Part shown: one piece after another, positions 32,107 to 42,821 of the stretch
Layout: every line of letters starts with the position of its first letter
How positions within the stretch are numbered: position 1 is the first letter of the stretch
Assembly: GCA_963210315.1 (NCBI GenBank)
Contig: OY723311.1
Coordinates: 930,001 to 994,000, forward strand
Length of the DNA stretch: 64,000 nucleotides
Source: Rhynchopus euleeides
Lineage: Eukaryota; Euglenozoa; Diplonemea; Diplonemida; Diplonemidae
Reading direction: 5' to 3'
Translations under genes and position numbers: made by a program
The notes under the pieces: generated by a model
The model's database searches: none
What the model was told of the DNA's origin: nothing
Seen by the model: the letters and a program-made list of their open reading frames with translations, nothing else

Positions 32107-32955
32107 TTATGATTGTGCTGTGTAATTTGCGCCCCGCAGGATATGCACACCACGCAGTCTCGACAACACGTATGAGAGTGTACCATGTGGGGACTCAACA
32201 AGGTCATTGGATCGGCATCTGCCTGCCGACTCAGCCCCCACACAGTGCGACCGCAAGGTCGCCAGGGATGTCTCAACGCCAGGGGAATACCCTCCCCTGG
32301 CGTTGTACAACCCTACTCTCAACCCTCGGGTCCTCTCCTGGAGGCGGTGGTGGCGGGCCCGCAACGCTTCGTACTTCCGGTACAGACTGAGGTAGTCTGC
32401 CCGGCTGACCCGCTCATTGCTTCCTAGATCATCTGCTGCTCTGGAGCTGCCATCACTCTCACTGCCCACATCAGTTGGTGTGGGGGTAGGAGCAGGAGGA
32501 GTGGGAGGAGTAGGAGTGCAGGTGACATCTTTCTTGGCTAGCAAGGAACGCCGCTTTTCCCGCACGTGCGTGCAGTTGATGCACCACTGCATATATCTGT
32601 CGTCACCACGTCCCACTCGCTCTCCTATGTACCCAGCCCGACGGAGCGCCCGAAATAATGTCGCCTCACCGATGTCGTGTGCCGTTTTCTTTTTACGCAG
32701 GTCTGCCACAACGCTCTCTGCCGAGACCCCGCACATCTCCCGTTTGGCGAGCGTCTTTCGAGCAAGGTACTCCTCTGCAGCAGCATCTGACACCTCTGCG
32801 AGGCCCTGGGCACGCGGCATGTGTTGCTCGGCGTGCTGAGTGAGCGTAGTGACACCCTTCCCTTGCAAAGAACGAAATAATGCGGTCGGGAGTGGTTCAG
32901 GTACAAAGGCAAGGTACGAAACTGAGGTACATTTTTTAGGACCCCAAAAAATCAT
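32107..32955 (-). CDS. helix-turn-helix-type protein of TIR element family 4
   Basis: The first ATG at 32955 lies inside the right inverted repeat. The protein (283 residues) has a helical N-terminal half (AEVSDAAAEEYLARKTLAKR, SAESVVADLRKKKTAHD, ATLFRALRRAGYIGER) resembling the bipartite helix-turn-helix of Tc1/mariner-type transposases. Then come a possible Cys pair (CINC), a Pro/Thr-rich linker and a short coiled coil (LYRKYEALRARHHRLQER). No DDE catalytic core is visible. With the TA duplication this fits a Tc1/mariner-like or related element whose catalytic part is lost or unrecognised. Confidence 0.5.
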   Translation of the reverse strand: MIFWGPKKCTSVSYLAFVPEPLPTALFRSLQGKGVTTLTQHAEQHMPRAQGLAEVSDAAAEEYLARKTLAKREMCGVSAESVVADLRKKKTAHDIGEATLFRALRRAGYIGERVGRGDDRYMQWCINCTHVREKRRSLLAKKDVTCTPTPPTPPAPTPTPTDVGSESDGSSRAADDLGSNERVSRADYLSLYRKYEALRARHHRLQERTRGLRVGLYNARGGYSPGVETSLATLRSHCVGAESAGRCRSNDLVESPHGTLSYVLSRLRGVHILRGANYTAQS

Positions 32956-33108
32956 CACAAAAGTGCGTATCAGGTGTCACAAGTGGGCCCCAGACAGTTT
33001 CCGGGGGGGTATGGGTCGGATTTTCGGGTCAGATCAGGTATTAGGGCGGCTCTGATGGTATGTCGAAAATTTTGGTTTTGTACGGGCTTATGACCCCCCC
33101 TACCCCCC

Positions 33109-36100
33109 CAGGGGTGTAAATAAGGCCGACTCCCGACTCCCGACTCGGGCCGGATTTTTTGGGGTTGGGAGGGTTGCCTTGCTTCCCTTAGGGAATGTGC
33201 AGTATTAGGCACCCCATGGCCAAAATGACCCCACTGCGATCCGCACAGACTCCAAATATTCAAAAGAAAGGGTTTTTGGAACACCCGAGGAGGGGGGTCC
33301 CGATGGGTGGGTGGGGGTGTGGGGGGGTCCCGCTGGGTGGGGCATGGTGTGTGCCTCCCAGTCATCTTCTTCATTACCGGTCTCTGAACTGGGGTGAGTT
33401 CATTGCCAAACCACTGCTGTGAATACGGCGCCCCTTTCCCGCCCCTTTTGCCAGATTCTGGCAGCTTCCAAGAAGAGTTGTGTTCCCGCCCCCTTCAGGT
33501 GGTTGAGCATACCGCAGCGCACACGTGCACACCCACACACACTCCACACAGATGCGTCACACATGTGACGCAACTGTTGCGACACAAAACATGCCTCAGG
33601 TAGAGGCAGTAGTGTTTGACTCACAGCCAAATACTGCTGCCGTGAGTGAGGTGCTCGCAGCGTTTGGGGCGCTGCGGGCGAATGGGGGGTTGGCTGGGAC
33701 ATCCAACATGGCGCTGTCGTGCGGGTACGTCGCGTGCTTCTTCGCGGACCACCTCGCACGCGGGAAGACCCCGCAAGCGCCGAGTCGGTCCGCCCTGACC
33801 GAATGGTGGGCGACTGCTGGAGGTTCCATGGGACTCTCCACGGCAGAGGTGGCCGCACGCACGACCGTGCTGCGCAACGGCGAGGAGGCAGTGCCCCTCA
33901 AGAACACCGAGGTGGAGCGGTGGGCGGGGTCCCTGAGGCACGTCACACCTGTCAGGGTCCTCACATTTATGCGTGAAACAGGGCCGCAAAGTGCACAGCT
34001 GTTGCTCAATGAGCACAGGCTGCCTTTAGTGACGGTGGTGTTCATCCCCTCCACGGGGCCCGTGGGCCATTTCTTTGCCATCCGGCTGAGGAATGCCGCA
34101 GCGCCCACCCCCCCCCCGGTTGTTCTGTCGTGGGCTCGGCCGAAGGCCCCGGTCCTGGTGGCACCCTCTCCGACGTTCTACGAGAAGAAAGGCCACGCCT
34201 ACTGCCGAGTGTGCGTTACTGCTGTCGACAGCAAGCTGATCGCGAAGCCGAAGCAGAAGAACAAGACGCTCTACATCGACGGGAGAGTCCCATACCGCAC
34301 TCCTGGTGATGAGAGAAAGTCGCGGGTGGCTCACCAGACGAGTGACTTCCACCTGACGTGTGAGGCTTTGCTGAACCGCCGGCCTGCCGCGCGCATGTGT
34401 GTCACAGCAGCGCTTGCGCTTGTGTCTGTGCTGCAAACCGTTGCAGCTTCATCTCCGCCTGGCCGTGACAGAGCGCCGATTGTGGTGCCCGAGCTGCAAG
34501 AGGAGGAAGTGACGAACGACGAGCTCCGTCACGGCCTCTTCGCCTGGCACTCCCGGTTGTACGTGGACATCCGGGGGGGGCGGCCGCATGCGTCGATCAT
34601 TGCGGGGCTTGCAGCAGAGCGGCTTCAAGGTGTTCCACTCCCTCCCAATAACCAATACCTCAACCGCCCCCACATCACGGCGATGTTAGAGGTGTGGAAG
34701 AACATGGTCGTTGCGGAGTCCATCGCGTCTGTGTCACGAACAGTTCAGGAGGGCATGCCGCTGTTTTTGCTCCTCGATGGCAGCGAGGTTGGTGGTGAAG
34801 AATCATACACGTTCCGCCTGCGATGGGTGTCGGACGACTGCCGTGTTGTAGAGCGCTGTCTTGGGCTTGTGAGTATCGAAGCTGCAGCAGCGAACGCGGA
34901 CCAGGCCGACGGTGATGACGCGGACCTCTCTGCGAGTGGAAAAACCCTCTTCGACATGTTAGTATCTCTTCTTCATGAATACGGTCTTCAAATCCAGCAT
35001 CTGTGCGGTATCATCGCAGACGATGGAAGTGCGATCTCGGGGCAGAAGACGGGGCTGCATGGTCGCATCGAGGAGGCAGTCGGTGCACCATCCCTCTACA
35101 TCAAGGATGTCGGCCATCGCATCCAGAACTGTGTGGAAAAGCCGTTGAAAACTGACCCTGATTTCAAGTACGTCAGTGATACGGTGCGTGCTGTGCAGAC
35201 CATCTTTCGCCAATCGGGGCTGATGCGGCGTACCTTGAAAAGGGCTGTCATGAAGAAAGGGGGGCGCGCGTACAAGCCATGCGGGTCGTGGCGGATCCGC
35301 TGGCAAGCAAAGTGGTGTACTTCGTTGCGGAAGGCGGGAAAAATGCGCGAACACTGGGTGACTCATCTGCGAAACGACCAACTTCACAGCCGTGCTGCAT
35401 CTTCCAAAAACAAGACTGCTTCACAGAAGGGAGCCCGCACCAGGGCCCGTCGGGCGCTCGCGACAAGGCTGCAGGGCGCAAAGTTCAAGCGGGCGCTTGA
35501 GTATTTCAGCAAGTTTTTTGAACTTGCAAAGCGCCCCCAGCTTGTCGCTCAGTACCGCGCAGAACGGGGTGCCAATGTGATCCCCTACCTGCTTGAGGCT
35601 CAACTCCAACTCCGCGCATTCGGGGAGATGAAGAAGAACTGGCGGCCTGGATGCCATGGCGAGCTGGTCAAAGGGCTGCACCCAAAGAGCATCCTCTGTG
35701 ATCATTCCTATGCAGCAGCGCTCGTGGCAGGTGTGGCATACGCGACCGGTGTCACAGACAGCAGTGCAAACGAGCAGTTCGAAAGCCTCTACTACATCAT
35801 GAACAACACCGAGGCAACATCGACTGCTATGGAGCACTGGCTGTACATCAAGGAGGGCCGGATTCGGGATGATGCAGAGCTCTCCTTTGCCAGCTTCTGG
35901 AAGCTACGCCAGGAAGAGCTGTGCTCCCGCCCCGACTACCTCCCCACACTCCGTACCATTCGCGGGGCACTCTGCATGGCGTCGCCGACGAGCTCGGCAT
36001 GCGAGGGGGACTTCGGGATCCTCCGGAACCGCACACCCGCCCAGCGCAGCACAGTAGGGGTGGAGAAGCTGAGCAACGAGCTGCTTGTGAAGCGCTGCGG

Positions 36101-36918
36101 CCCCGACCCCGATAATGTGGAAGCCACTCGGGATTTCATCCACCGGGGTATGCGCATATTCTTTGCTGAAAGACAGCGGCGGGCACCTGGTGGTGGGAGG
36201 AAGCGCAAGGCCGAAGATGAGAGTGAGCCGCTCCACGACATCGCCAAGCGACTTCGTCAGTCTGAGATCGACATCTTCGCGGAGGAACCTGAGGAGGACG
36301 AGGAAGAGGAGGAGGACGAGCTGGAGGAACTGGAGGAGGATGAGGAGGATGAGGAGGATGAGGAGGACGACGACGATGACGACGAGGAAAGTTAGATTGT
36401 GTGTTGCCCATCATGTTGTGTAAATATGGTTGGAGAGGTCGGCTCCTGGGTTCGACCGCCTCCCCCTTTTTGCGGGTTTGCTGTTATTCCTTCCCCTGAC
36501 CCCCTTTTGTCAGCGTTATGGCGCCCGAGGAGTCTATCACTGCCTCTCTGAGTGCCGCTGCGACCCCTTTCCCCTCTCCCCTTTTGTTCGTGGGCTGCCC
36601 CCTGTGAATGGTAGACTTACCTACAGCCCCTTGTTTGCCGCCAGCACGGAGCCAATCAGCTCAACCCCGGCCGTGCGCGGTTTGTTTGCCCTAGAGCATT
36701 GTTGTTCGTGGAGTACGTGTCATTGTGCTAAGAGCCCGGAGAAGCAAAGTCGAATCTGCTGCGCTAGCCTCACCAAGCAGCCACAGTACTACAGGATGCG
36801 CGCAGGATTGAGTAGGGTTTGAGACCGCCCGCCCCCCACCCCCCCACCCCAGGTACCTTAGGTGACTGTAAATAACCGACTCCCGACTCCTGACCCCCAA
36901 ACCTTATTTACAGCCCTG
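33109..36918. mobile_element. complete hAT transposon with 8-bp target duplication
   Basis: Termini CAGGGGTGTAAATAAGG (33109-33125) and the inverted CAGGGCTGTAAATAAGG (36902-36918), 16 of 17 matching. The identical 8-bp TACCCCCC stands at 33101-33108 and 36919-36926. Both ends carry GACTCCCGACTC direct or inverted subterminal repeats. It holds a full-length transposase gene. The target duplication includes the TA and C run at the right end of the family 4 element, so the hAT inserted after it. Confidence 0.93.
33552..36395 (+). CDS. hAT-type transposase
   Basis: About 947 residues from the ATG at 33552 (a second ATG at 33591, MPQVEAVVF, is also plausible). Expected hAT elements appear in order: LLDGSEVGGEE (first Asp, from about 34768), IIADDGSAISG (second Asp, about 35010), DVGHRIQNCVEK (position of the conserved Cys/His-type motif), and the C-terminal dimerisation segment ASPTSSACEGDFGILRNR (about 35975-36030). 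A basic KNKTASQKGARTRARRALA stretch and a KRKAEDE nuclear-type signal are present. The last 40 or so residues are almost all Glu and Asp. No BED finger is obvious at the N-terminus. The frame is intact, so the element may be active. Ends TAG 36393-36395. Confidence 0.85.
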   Translation: MRHTCDATVATQNMPQVEAVVFDSQPNTAAVSEVLAAFGALRANGGLAGTSNMALSCGYVACFFADHLARGKTPQAPSRSALTEWWATAGGSMGLSTAEVAARTTVLRNGEEAVPLKNTEVERWAGSLRHVTPVRVLTFMRETGPQSAQLLLNEHRLPLVTVVFIPSTGPVGHFFAIRLRNAAAPTPPPVVLSWARPKAPVLVAPSPTFYEKKGHAYCRVCVTAVDSKLIAKPKQKNKTLYIDGRVPYRTPGDERKSRVAHQTSDFHLTCEALLNRRPAARMCVTAALALVSVLQTVAASSPPGRDRAPIVVPELQEEEVTNDELRHGLFAWHSRLYVDIRGGRPHASIIAGLAAERLQGVPLPPNNQYLNRPHITAMLEVWKNMVVAESIASVSRTVQEGMPLFLLLDGSEVGGEESYTFRLRWVSDDCRVVERCLGLVSIEAAAANADQADGDDADLSASGKTLFDMLVSLLHEYGLQIQHLCGIIADDGSAISGQKTGLHGRIEEAVGAPSLYIKDVGHRIQNCVEKPLKTDPDFKYVSDTVRAVQTIFRQSGLMRRTLKRAVMKKGGRAYKPCGSWRIRWQAKWCTSLRKAGKMREHWVTHLRNDQLHSRAASSKNKTASQKGARTRARRALATRLQGAKFKRALEYFSKFFELAKRPQLVAQYRAERGANVIPYLLEAQLQLRAFGEMKKNWRPGCHGELVKGLHPKSILCDHSYAAALVAGVAYATGVTDSSANEQFESLYYIMNNTEATSTAMEHWLYIKEGRIRDDAELSFASFWKLRQEELCSRPDYLPTLRTIRGALCMASPTSSACEGDFGILRNRTPAQRSTVGVEKLSNELLVKRCGPDPDNVEATRDFIHRGMRIFFAERQRRAPGGGRKRKAEDESEPLHDIAKRLRQSEIDIFAEEPEEDEEEEEDELEELEEDEEDEEDEEDDDDDDEES

Positions 36919-37129
36919 TACCCCCCCCCCCCCCGCCCTCCCCCTCACCGTATTGTGTTTTTTTTCTTGCCAGGTCTTGCGCCCTTCACACATCACCCCC
37001 CCCCCTCCTCCCCCCATCGCTCTTTTGAGAACACTTCAGGCACATATATTTTTTTTTGCGCAGCAAAACATCAAGGCATTCCTTTTTTTCCTTTGTGCTG
37101 TGTGCCTCCGCAGTGGCATATTTCTAGAG

Positions 37130-38458
37130 ATGGACATTGTCGCAATCCTTGTCGACACCGGCGCAACGGCTGTTGTGGAGGTTCTTGAAACCGACACAGT
37201 CGGTATCCTGAAGCAGCGCATCTGCGATGAGACGTGCTGTGGGGTCGGTTCCGAGCAGATCTCTCTCCACATCCCAGGCCAACTCGAGCCTCTGGACGCC
37301 GGGGCTGGTTCCCAGCTGCAGCTCTGCTACACCCCACTCTGCAACGGCGACTTTGTCGAGGTCCACCGGGCACTCAGAAAGCTCTCGGGAAAGCTCGAAA
37401 CCACCTTCACCGGACACACCGACGCCATCACGGGCCTCTCCGTCACACCGTGTGGAACCCGGCTCGTCTCCGCAAGCCGCGACTCCACCATGCGGGAGTG
37501 GTGCACGCAAACGGGGGAGCCCCTGGGCTCTCCTGCGCGTGCGCCTCGCCCTCTGCTGAACGTGGCGATCTCACCGGATGGCTTTATTGCTTACACCGGA
37601 TGCGAGGATGGCAGCGTTGCGGCGTGGTGCATTGGGGAGGACAGCCAGGAGGGGCGCCTGGGGTGCAAGAGTGTGATGCACCACCCCGCGTGGGCCAGGA
37701 GCCTCGCCCTGACCTCCACGGGCTCTGCGGCGTACGTCTCCAGCACCGAGTCCAACATCAGCCTGAAGTGCAGCTTCACGGGGCAGACCCTTGGGACGCT
37801 GAGCGGGCACACCGACGGGGTGACGTCGATTGCCCTCTCCCCCTGCGGCAGGTTCCTCTACTCCGGGAGCCGCGACAAGTCGCTCCGGAAGTGGCTCACG
37901 GCGACCGGGCAGTGCGTCGGGGTCATGACAGGGCACTCCGACTGGGTCTCCTGCCTCTGCGTCTCCGCCTGCGGTAGATACGTCTACTCGGGGAGTTGGG
38001 ATACCTGCGTCAGGGCGTGGGCGACGGAATCCCTGAAGGCGGTGAAGGGGTTCTCCGGGCACTCCGACTGGGTGACTGGTGTCGCTGCGCATCACGAATC
38101 CCCTTCCGTCTTCTCCTGCAGCAGGGACGACACGATCCGGCAGTGGAGTGTTGGGACCGGTGCCTGCGAGAGGGTCCTGCGTGGGCACACCATGGGTGTG
38201 ACGACCATCGCAATCGCGCCCCGCAGCAACCAGCTGTTCTCTGCAGGCGGTGACAAGGTGATCCGCTCGTGGGATCTCTCCATCGAAGGGGACAGGGCAT
38301 GCGTCACCCCCTCGGGCAGGGATGCAGCCTCCGGCTCGAAGAAGAAGAGGAAGAGGCGGAAGGGTAGCCACAAGGGCACCCTCGTGCTGGAGGGCCCCGG
38401 GGATGACTCCAAAGAGGCGGGCCGTTCGGGCTGTGCCCCCGGCTGTGTGATTTGTTGA
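37130..38458 (+). CDS. WD40-repeat protein with ubiquitin-like N-terminus and CaaX prenylation motif
   Basis: 442 residues from the ATG at 37130; the upstream TTTTTTTC…CCGCAG just before it could be a 5'-UTR splice acceptor. Residues about 1-75 read like a ubiquitin-like fold (ETDTVGILKQRICDE, ISLHIPGQLEPLD). About seven WD repeats follow (85-395), with GHTDAITGLSV, GHTDGVTSIALSPCGRFLYS, GHSDWVSCLCVSACGRYVYS and SRDDTIRQWSVGTG. The C-terminus has a polybasic stretch (KKKRKRRK, about 403-410) and ends CAPGCVIC, a CaaX box with an extra Cys that could be palmitoylated. A soluble propeller scaffold anchored to a membrane is the likely result; the partner is unknown. G+C-rich third positions match the other host genes. 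Confidence 0.88.
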   Translation: MDIVAILVDTGATAVVEVLETDTVGILKQRICDETCCGVGSEQISLHIPGQLEPLDAGAGSQLQLCYTPLCNGDFVEVHRALRKLSGKLETTFTGHTDAITGLSVTPCGTRLVSASRDSTMREWCTQTGEPLGSPARAPRPLLNVAISPDGFIAYTGCEDGSVAAWCIGEDSQEGRLGCKSVMHHPAWARSLALTSTGSAAYVSSTESNISLKCSFTGQTLGTLSGHTDGVTSIALSPCGRFLYSGSRDKSLRKWLTATGQCVGVMTGHSDWVSCLCVSACGRYVYSGSWDTCVRAWATESLKAVKGFSGHSDWVTGVAAHHESPSVFSCSRDDTIRQWSVGTGACERVLRGHTMGVTTIAIAPRSNQLFSAGGDKVIRSWDLSIEGDRACVTPSGRDAASGSKKKRKRRKGSHKGTLVLEGPGDDSKEAGRSGCAPGCVIC

Positions 38459-39660
38459 AAAATGGCTGGGGTGGAGGGTGGTGTTGTGTGTGTGCTGAGG
38501 TTTGCATCAAGTTATTTGCATCCCGGGGGTGGGGTTGAGGCAGGCCCTGCCATAATGAATGTGTTTTTTTTGTTCTTTTGTTAGTTCGGCGGAGCTAACT
38601 GGGGGGGGGGGGGAAACTTTCTGTGCATTTAGCTGGATCGTGCGACCCCACCCCTCGCATTACTCCGTCAGACAGGAGAGCGGTGTATACAAAGAGTGGG
38701 GTCTGCGTTCCAACAAAACAATTTCCGGCAGTTATTGGTTTGCTGTCCCTTCACGATCCACCGGGGGCACAGGTAGTTTTTTTTCTACTGTGAACATCAC
38801 ATAACCTTGAGAATCCCAAGGCTGCACAGCTCGAAGTGCAGCGATCCTTGATACTACAGAAACTGCTCCCAAAATTGTTGGAACCCCCGATACATCTTGT
38901 TTCGGGAAGCTGCGTGCGGTGCAAAGAAAATACATACCGAAGGAATGAGAAACAGAATTCGTGGGGAAAAACACCCCTACCCCCACGCCTTGCTTGCGTG
39001 GTTGATGTTTCTGCAAGGGAGAGATATGTTAGTTTTCTGCACTGCCGCAGTTTCCTGCGTTGCGAAAAAATCACCCCTCAAAAAAAACATGTCACACCTC
39101 CAACTCAAAAGTAAATATGGCCAACGTCGTGCGCACTACCTACTCCGGGTTTGCGGGTTGGCTGCCTGGAGCCTCCTCACTGCCCCTGGCTGGTGCGCGT
39201 CAATCCCAATAAAAGGCAACTTTGAACTTTGGAGTGATGTGTCTTCCTTTTTGGCGCGGGTGTCTTCTGTATTGCCCACCCTTACCTCCCTCCCCACCCC
39301 CCCCTCCTCCCCAACCCCGCCTCGAATCGTATTGTCTCGAAGCGATATTCCTCTTGGCCTGTCCTTCCTTTGACCCGGCGATATTCCTTTGGACACGTGA
39401 CACGTGTTGCCCCCAGATCCGGTCGTCCCCCGTCTTTTCAATTTTATGGGGTAGGCGAGACAGCAAAAATGCCTCGTCTGTAGCTCTGCGCGATGAGCGC
39501 ACTCTGGGTGTATTACGGATGCTAAATCGGCTCAGCAGTGCTGCTGTGTTCAGTGTGGACCAGCCTCAGTTTTTTGGGCGCCAGGCTAGCAACCTAATTA
39601 TTATTCGGTCTATCTGGGGTGTTGGAGGGTCTGTTCCAAAACAGGAAATCACAAAAAAAA
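38459..39660. other. non-coding with a diverged dispersed repeat
   Basis: No gene accepted. About 38590-39050 resembles 16440-16900 in several collinear blocks. A segment near 39605-39640 (GGGTGTTGGAGGGTCTGTTC) appears inverted at about 46205-46230, suggesting opposite ends of one repeat family. Confidence 0.5.
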
Positions 39661-39670
39661 CAAAAAATTC

Positions 39671-40322
39671 ACCTTTTTTCACCTTTTTTCACCTTTTTTC
39701 ACCTTTTTTCACCTTTTTTCACCTTTTTTCGTCAGCTGATTGAGGGTGTGATATGAGGGTTCTATCCAACAAGGATATCAAAGCGGCACTTTCAAAGTCC
39801 TGCCAAGGACAGCGCCACGTGGGTGTGTGCTTCTGATATATGGTATGTCATCATGTGAACCCTCCCCAGCGTGTGCCAACATCCCTGACACGCTCACGAA
39901 AAGCATGACACGGAGAAAACAGGTGCCGAAACAACCTGCCGAGCACACGGGTGGTGCCACGTTGATCCACGCAGCGATCTCCCATGACAGGAAGCCTTGT
40001 CGCCACGGCAGAGTCGCCGCAGACTGTGGGAGAGGTGTCGCCAGTCACCTTGAGGTTGCAGTGTGTCATCAGGCTAAGACCCGTGCCCTCTTCACCTCCC
40101 CTGTTAGGTTGCTCCCATATCGTTGCCTGCTTTGGGGCCTGAAGGACATAGGGGTCCAGCAGGCACTTGAGCATCGCAAGGCATGAGTGGCTGTTTCAAA
40201 CTCCTGGTGCAAGCACCCGTCATGGTCTGGGGAAGCCCTCCCAGGTAGTTTAACGTCTTGCCCAGGACACCTTTTTTCACCTTTTTTCACCTTTTTTCAC
40301 CTTTTTTCACCTTTTTTCACCT
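39671..40322. repeat. unit bounded by two CACCTTTTTT arrays, copy 1
   Basis: Six exact 10-bp units (ACCTTTTTTC, 39671-39730) and about five more at 40269-40322 in the same orientation enclose 536 bp. The first roughly 255 bp of the enclosed DNA (from GTCAGCTGATTGAGGG) recur at 45793-46056 next to the same arrays. This is either a mobile unit with minisatellite ends or repeated expansion at a conserved seed. Confidence 0.7.
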
Positions 40323-40330
40323 AAAATCAC

Positions 40331-41340
40331 CGAAAATCGCTGGTGACTTGAGAGGCCACAGCGCCTTGTTGCCCTGCAGGGTGGTCCTGTGGATGACTTG
40401 TGGGTCCCTGTGGTGGTCCCATGTACCTACACGACGGACTCCAGCCGGTCGAGTGGGGGTAAAAATGGGAGATAGTTCGACCTGTGGGTCTAGTTCAGGG
40501 GCTTGTCATCGGAGGATGGTGACTGGGAGTCAGCCAGCATGCCACACCTGCCCACCCAGCGGGGCCGCCTCTTCAGGTGTTCCAAAACCTGTTTCTTTTG
40601 AATATTTGGAATCTGTGCGGATCGTAGTGGGGTCATTTTGTGGGTCTAGGTGTCAAGCTTCACCCATGAATAAGGGGTCTGGTTCAGGGGCTCCCACACC
40701 ACACCTACACCCACCCACCTCCGCGGATTTTTTGAAACCCCGTTCTTTTGAACGTTTAGAACCTGTGCGGATCGTGGTGGGGTCATTTTGGTCATGGCGT
40801 GAAATCTCCAGTTTACCACCAAACTCCCACAAAACCCGGGCCAAAATCAGCTACAAAATGGAGGTCACTACCATACTCCCAGCCCCAGGAAGGGTAAGAT
40901 GAGCCTGTGGGGTTGGTCAGGGACTGGTTTTCGTCTTGGGAAGGGTCCCGTTGGGAAGAATATCCGATTTGCTTGACCGCACGACGCCGTTGGGTGAAGG
41001 AGAAGTCGTACGGTACACTTCCTGTTCCTGGACGGACCGGGTTCGATCCGTACTACAGGCCAACTGCCCCCCTAAAACAGGGAGGAAGATATCACTTGCA
41101 CACCCGGACATTACTTGCGCTGCATTCCTCCCCGGTTCCAGGCACATTATTGCACTGCGTCCAAGTCAGGGACCTGGAGTGCAAGTACATAGTGGACTCC
41201 AACTGCCCTAGCCCGCTAGCGGGAGTCTGGGTACGGGAGTCTGAGACGCGAATGCGTGTCCTAGTCACACAGGCAATGCGAATCGCATTGCCTGTGTGCC
41301 TAGTGGGACTCGCGAGATGGCCGCCCGTAATCCGGATCAA
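40331..41340. other. non-coding mosaic of repeat fragments
   Basis: No gene. Two copies of a roughly 75-bp repeat (about 40571-40650 and 40735-40797, with GTGCGGATCGTAGTGGGGTC) also occur twice at 58490-58740 and once inverted at 33216-33290. The segment 40800-40915 matches the start of the family 2 interior (18990-19115). A perfect 16-bp hairpin lies at 41267-41299. Confidence 0.55.
41267..41299. repeat. perfect inverted repeat
   Basis: CACACAGGCAATGCGA is followed at once by its complement, with a one-base centre. It could be the centre of a foldback element; no coding context. Confidence 0.7.
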
Positions 41341-42510
41341 ATTTCAGCGGCCGGACAGGATTTCCAGCCATTTTGGGTAGACCATCCCTTCCCAAAGTCG
41401 CATCCCACCGGCCGATATACCCACGTTCCGAATCCCGACCCAGGGGTATCCAAGCTTCGGTAAGGCTTGGGTGGGATTGAAGACCACTGCAAGCCTGAAG
41501 CTGAATGGCTGAAGTACCTCGCTGTGCCCAGTTCCCCTGCTGCAGCGAGGTAGTGGGCTGCCTCCTTGTCGCGCTGCAGCAACAGTTCGTTGGTGGCGGT
41601 GAGGGGGTGCCGGCTTGGGCAGTGGCGAAAGAGATGCTTCAGGGAGACCCTCGATGGGGTGTGGCCCGGTGCTGCAGGCAGGGTACACGTACTGGTCTGT
41701 GTCCGGCTGCTGTGGTCATCGACAAGGCTGTGTGGTCTGTCCGAAGGAGGTGGAGGGTGGTCTCCCTCAGGTGGAGCATCTGTGGATAAGGACTTCGCGT
41801 CTCTCCGATCCTGCATGGGCTCAGGTCTCCAGATGATCATCACCCCTTGCCTTGCTGATCAGGCAGGCTCCTTGAGGCCTCCCAGGTGATGTGCGCGCGC
41901 CACCCCGTGGTTCCTTGTAGAGTCGCATACAGGTCCGTGCGCACGGTGGGAGCGTTCGTATCGCCCGTTCCGTGCCAGGTCCTGGAGAATACCTTTGGTT
42001 GAGTATTGACTCTCGGGTTCAAGCCCCATTCAAGGTCCTTCGCTACGACATCACTGGTCGTCAGTCAGAGGGGAAGAACGGTGTCCCTCACTTTTTTCAC
42101 TGCTCACGGGAGCGAAGGCCAAGTCCAACAGGGGTAGCCTTGTAGAGAAGGCTCCTGATCTCTCCAAACATTGCACCGAAGACCACACCTGCCCATCAGG
42201 TTCTTCCCCGTCAGTCGAACAGTCTTTCTTGTTCATGTTCTGGGCAGGGTGCTCTGCCTCGGTCACCCCGACACCTAGGCTCGCCCAACATATTCCCTCA
42301 GTGTTCTCACAGGGGTGTCCTCAGTATCTGGGTCCCTACGGCAAGGCAGCGTACCAGGCTTTGCGAACCCGAAACAGGCTGTACTGATGGTTGCATACCG
42401 CCGCAAGTACGACCCTGTCGCCACCCCATGAAGTGGGGTGGCGACAGGGTGTAAGTCACGAGGGGAAGGGCATGTGGAACGGCCACTGCCCAGTCCCCAG
42501 CGCCCTCCAC
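41340..42510. repeat. second copy of the family 2 interior with LINE-tail remnant
   Basis: About 41660-42510 follows 19108-20030 closely (same blocks in the same order, with small indels), without the ATTATCG palindromic ends. The minus-strand remnant (about 41843-41500, SRVSLKHLFRHCPS) matches the LINE tail at 30.3-31.0 kb. No intact gene. Confidence 0.65.
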
Positions 42511-42821
42511 CCCATAGGACATTCGATTTTTTGCAGGGAACCACCATACAACACCGCACAACACTACCGAACGCCACCAAACTCCACCAAACACCTCCAA
42601 ACTCTGCCAAATTCCTCCAAACTCGGGTCAAAATCAGGTGGCGGTACATCAAAAGGGCCCAAATCCATAGGAAAACCCCCCCGCACCAGGCCTGTGCCTA
42701 AATATGGCCAAAAATCGTCAAAAACGAGAGTTTACACCCAACTTTTTTCCCACATTTTTCCTTCGGCGCTGGTCCCTTTTTTTAGCCCAGAACATGGTAT
42801 TTCAGCGCGAAAACTAGTTAT

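Larger units (their letters stand above)
31571..33100. mobile_element. TA-flanked long-TIR element with its own ORFs, family 4
   Basis: Begins GGGGGGGTCATAAG, ends CTTATGACCCCCCC, TA at 31569-31570 and 33101-33102. Inverted repeats of about 240 bp (31571-31812 and about 32865-33100) are nearly identical. The two minus-strand ORFs fit the space between them. It abuts the family 5 element on its left, sharing one TA, and the hAT on its right. Confidence 0.78.

Noticed and set aside
39671-40322. CRISPR-like array
   Set aside because: The 10-bp units are contiguous with no spacers, and the context is eukaryotic.
41020-41060. tRNA gene suggested by a GGTTCGATCC-like sequence
   Set aside because: No matching acceptor, D-arm or anticodon arm could be laid out upstream.
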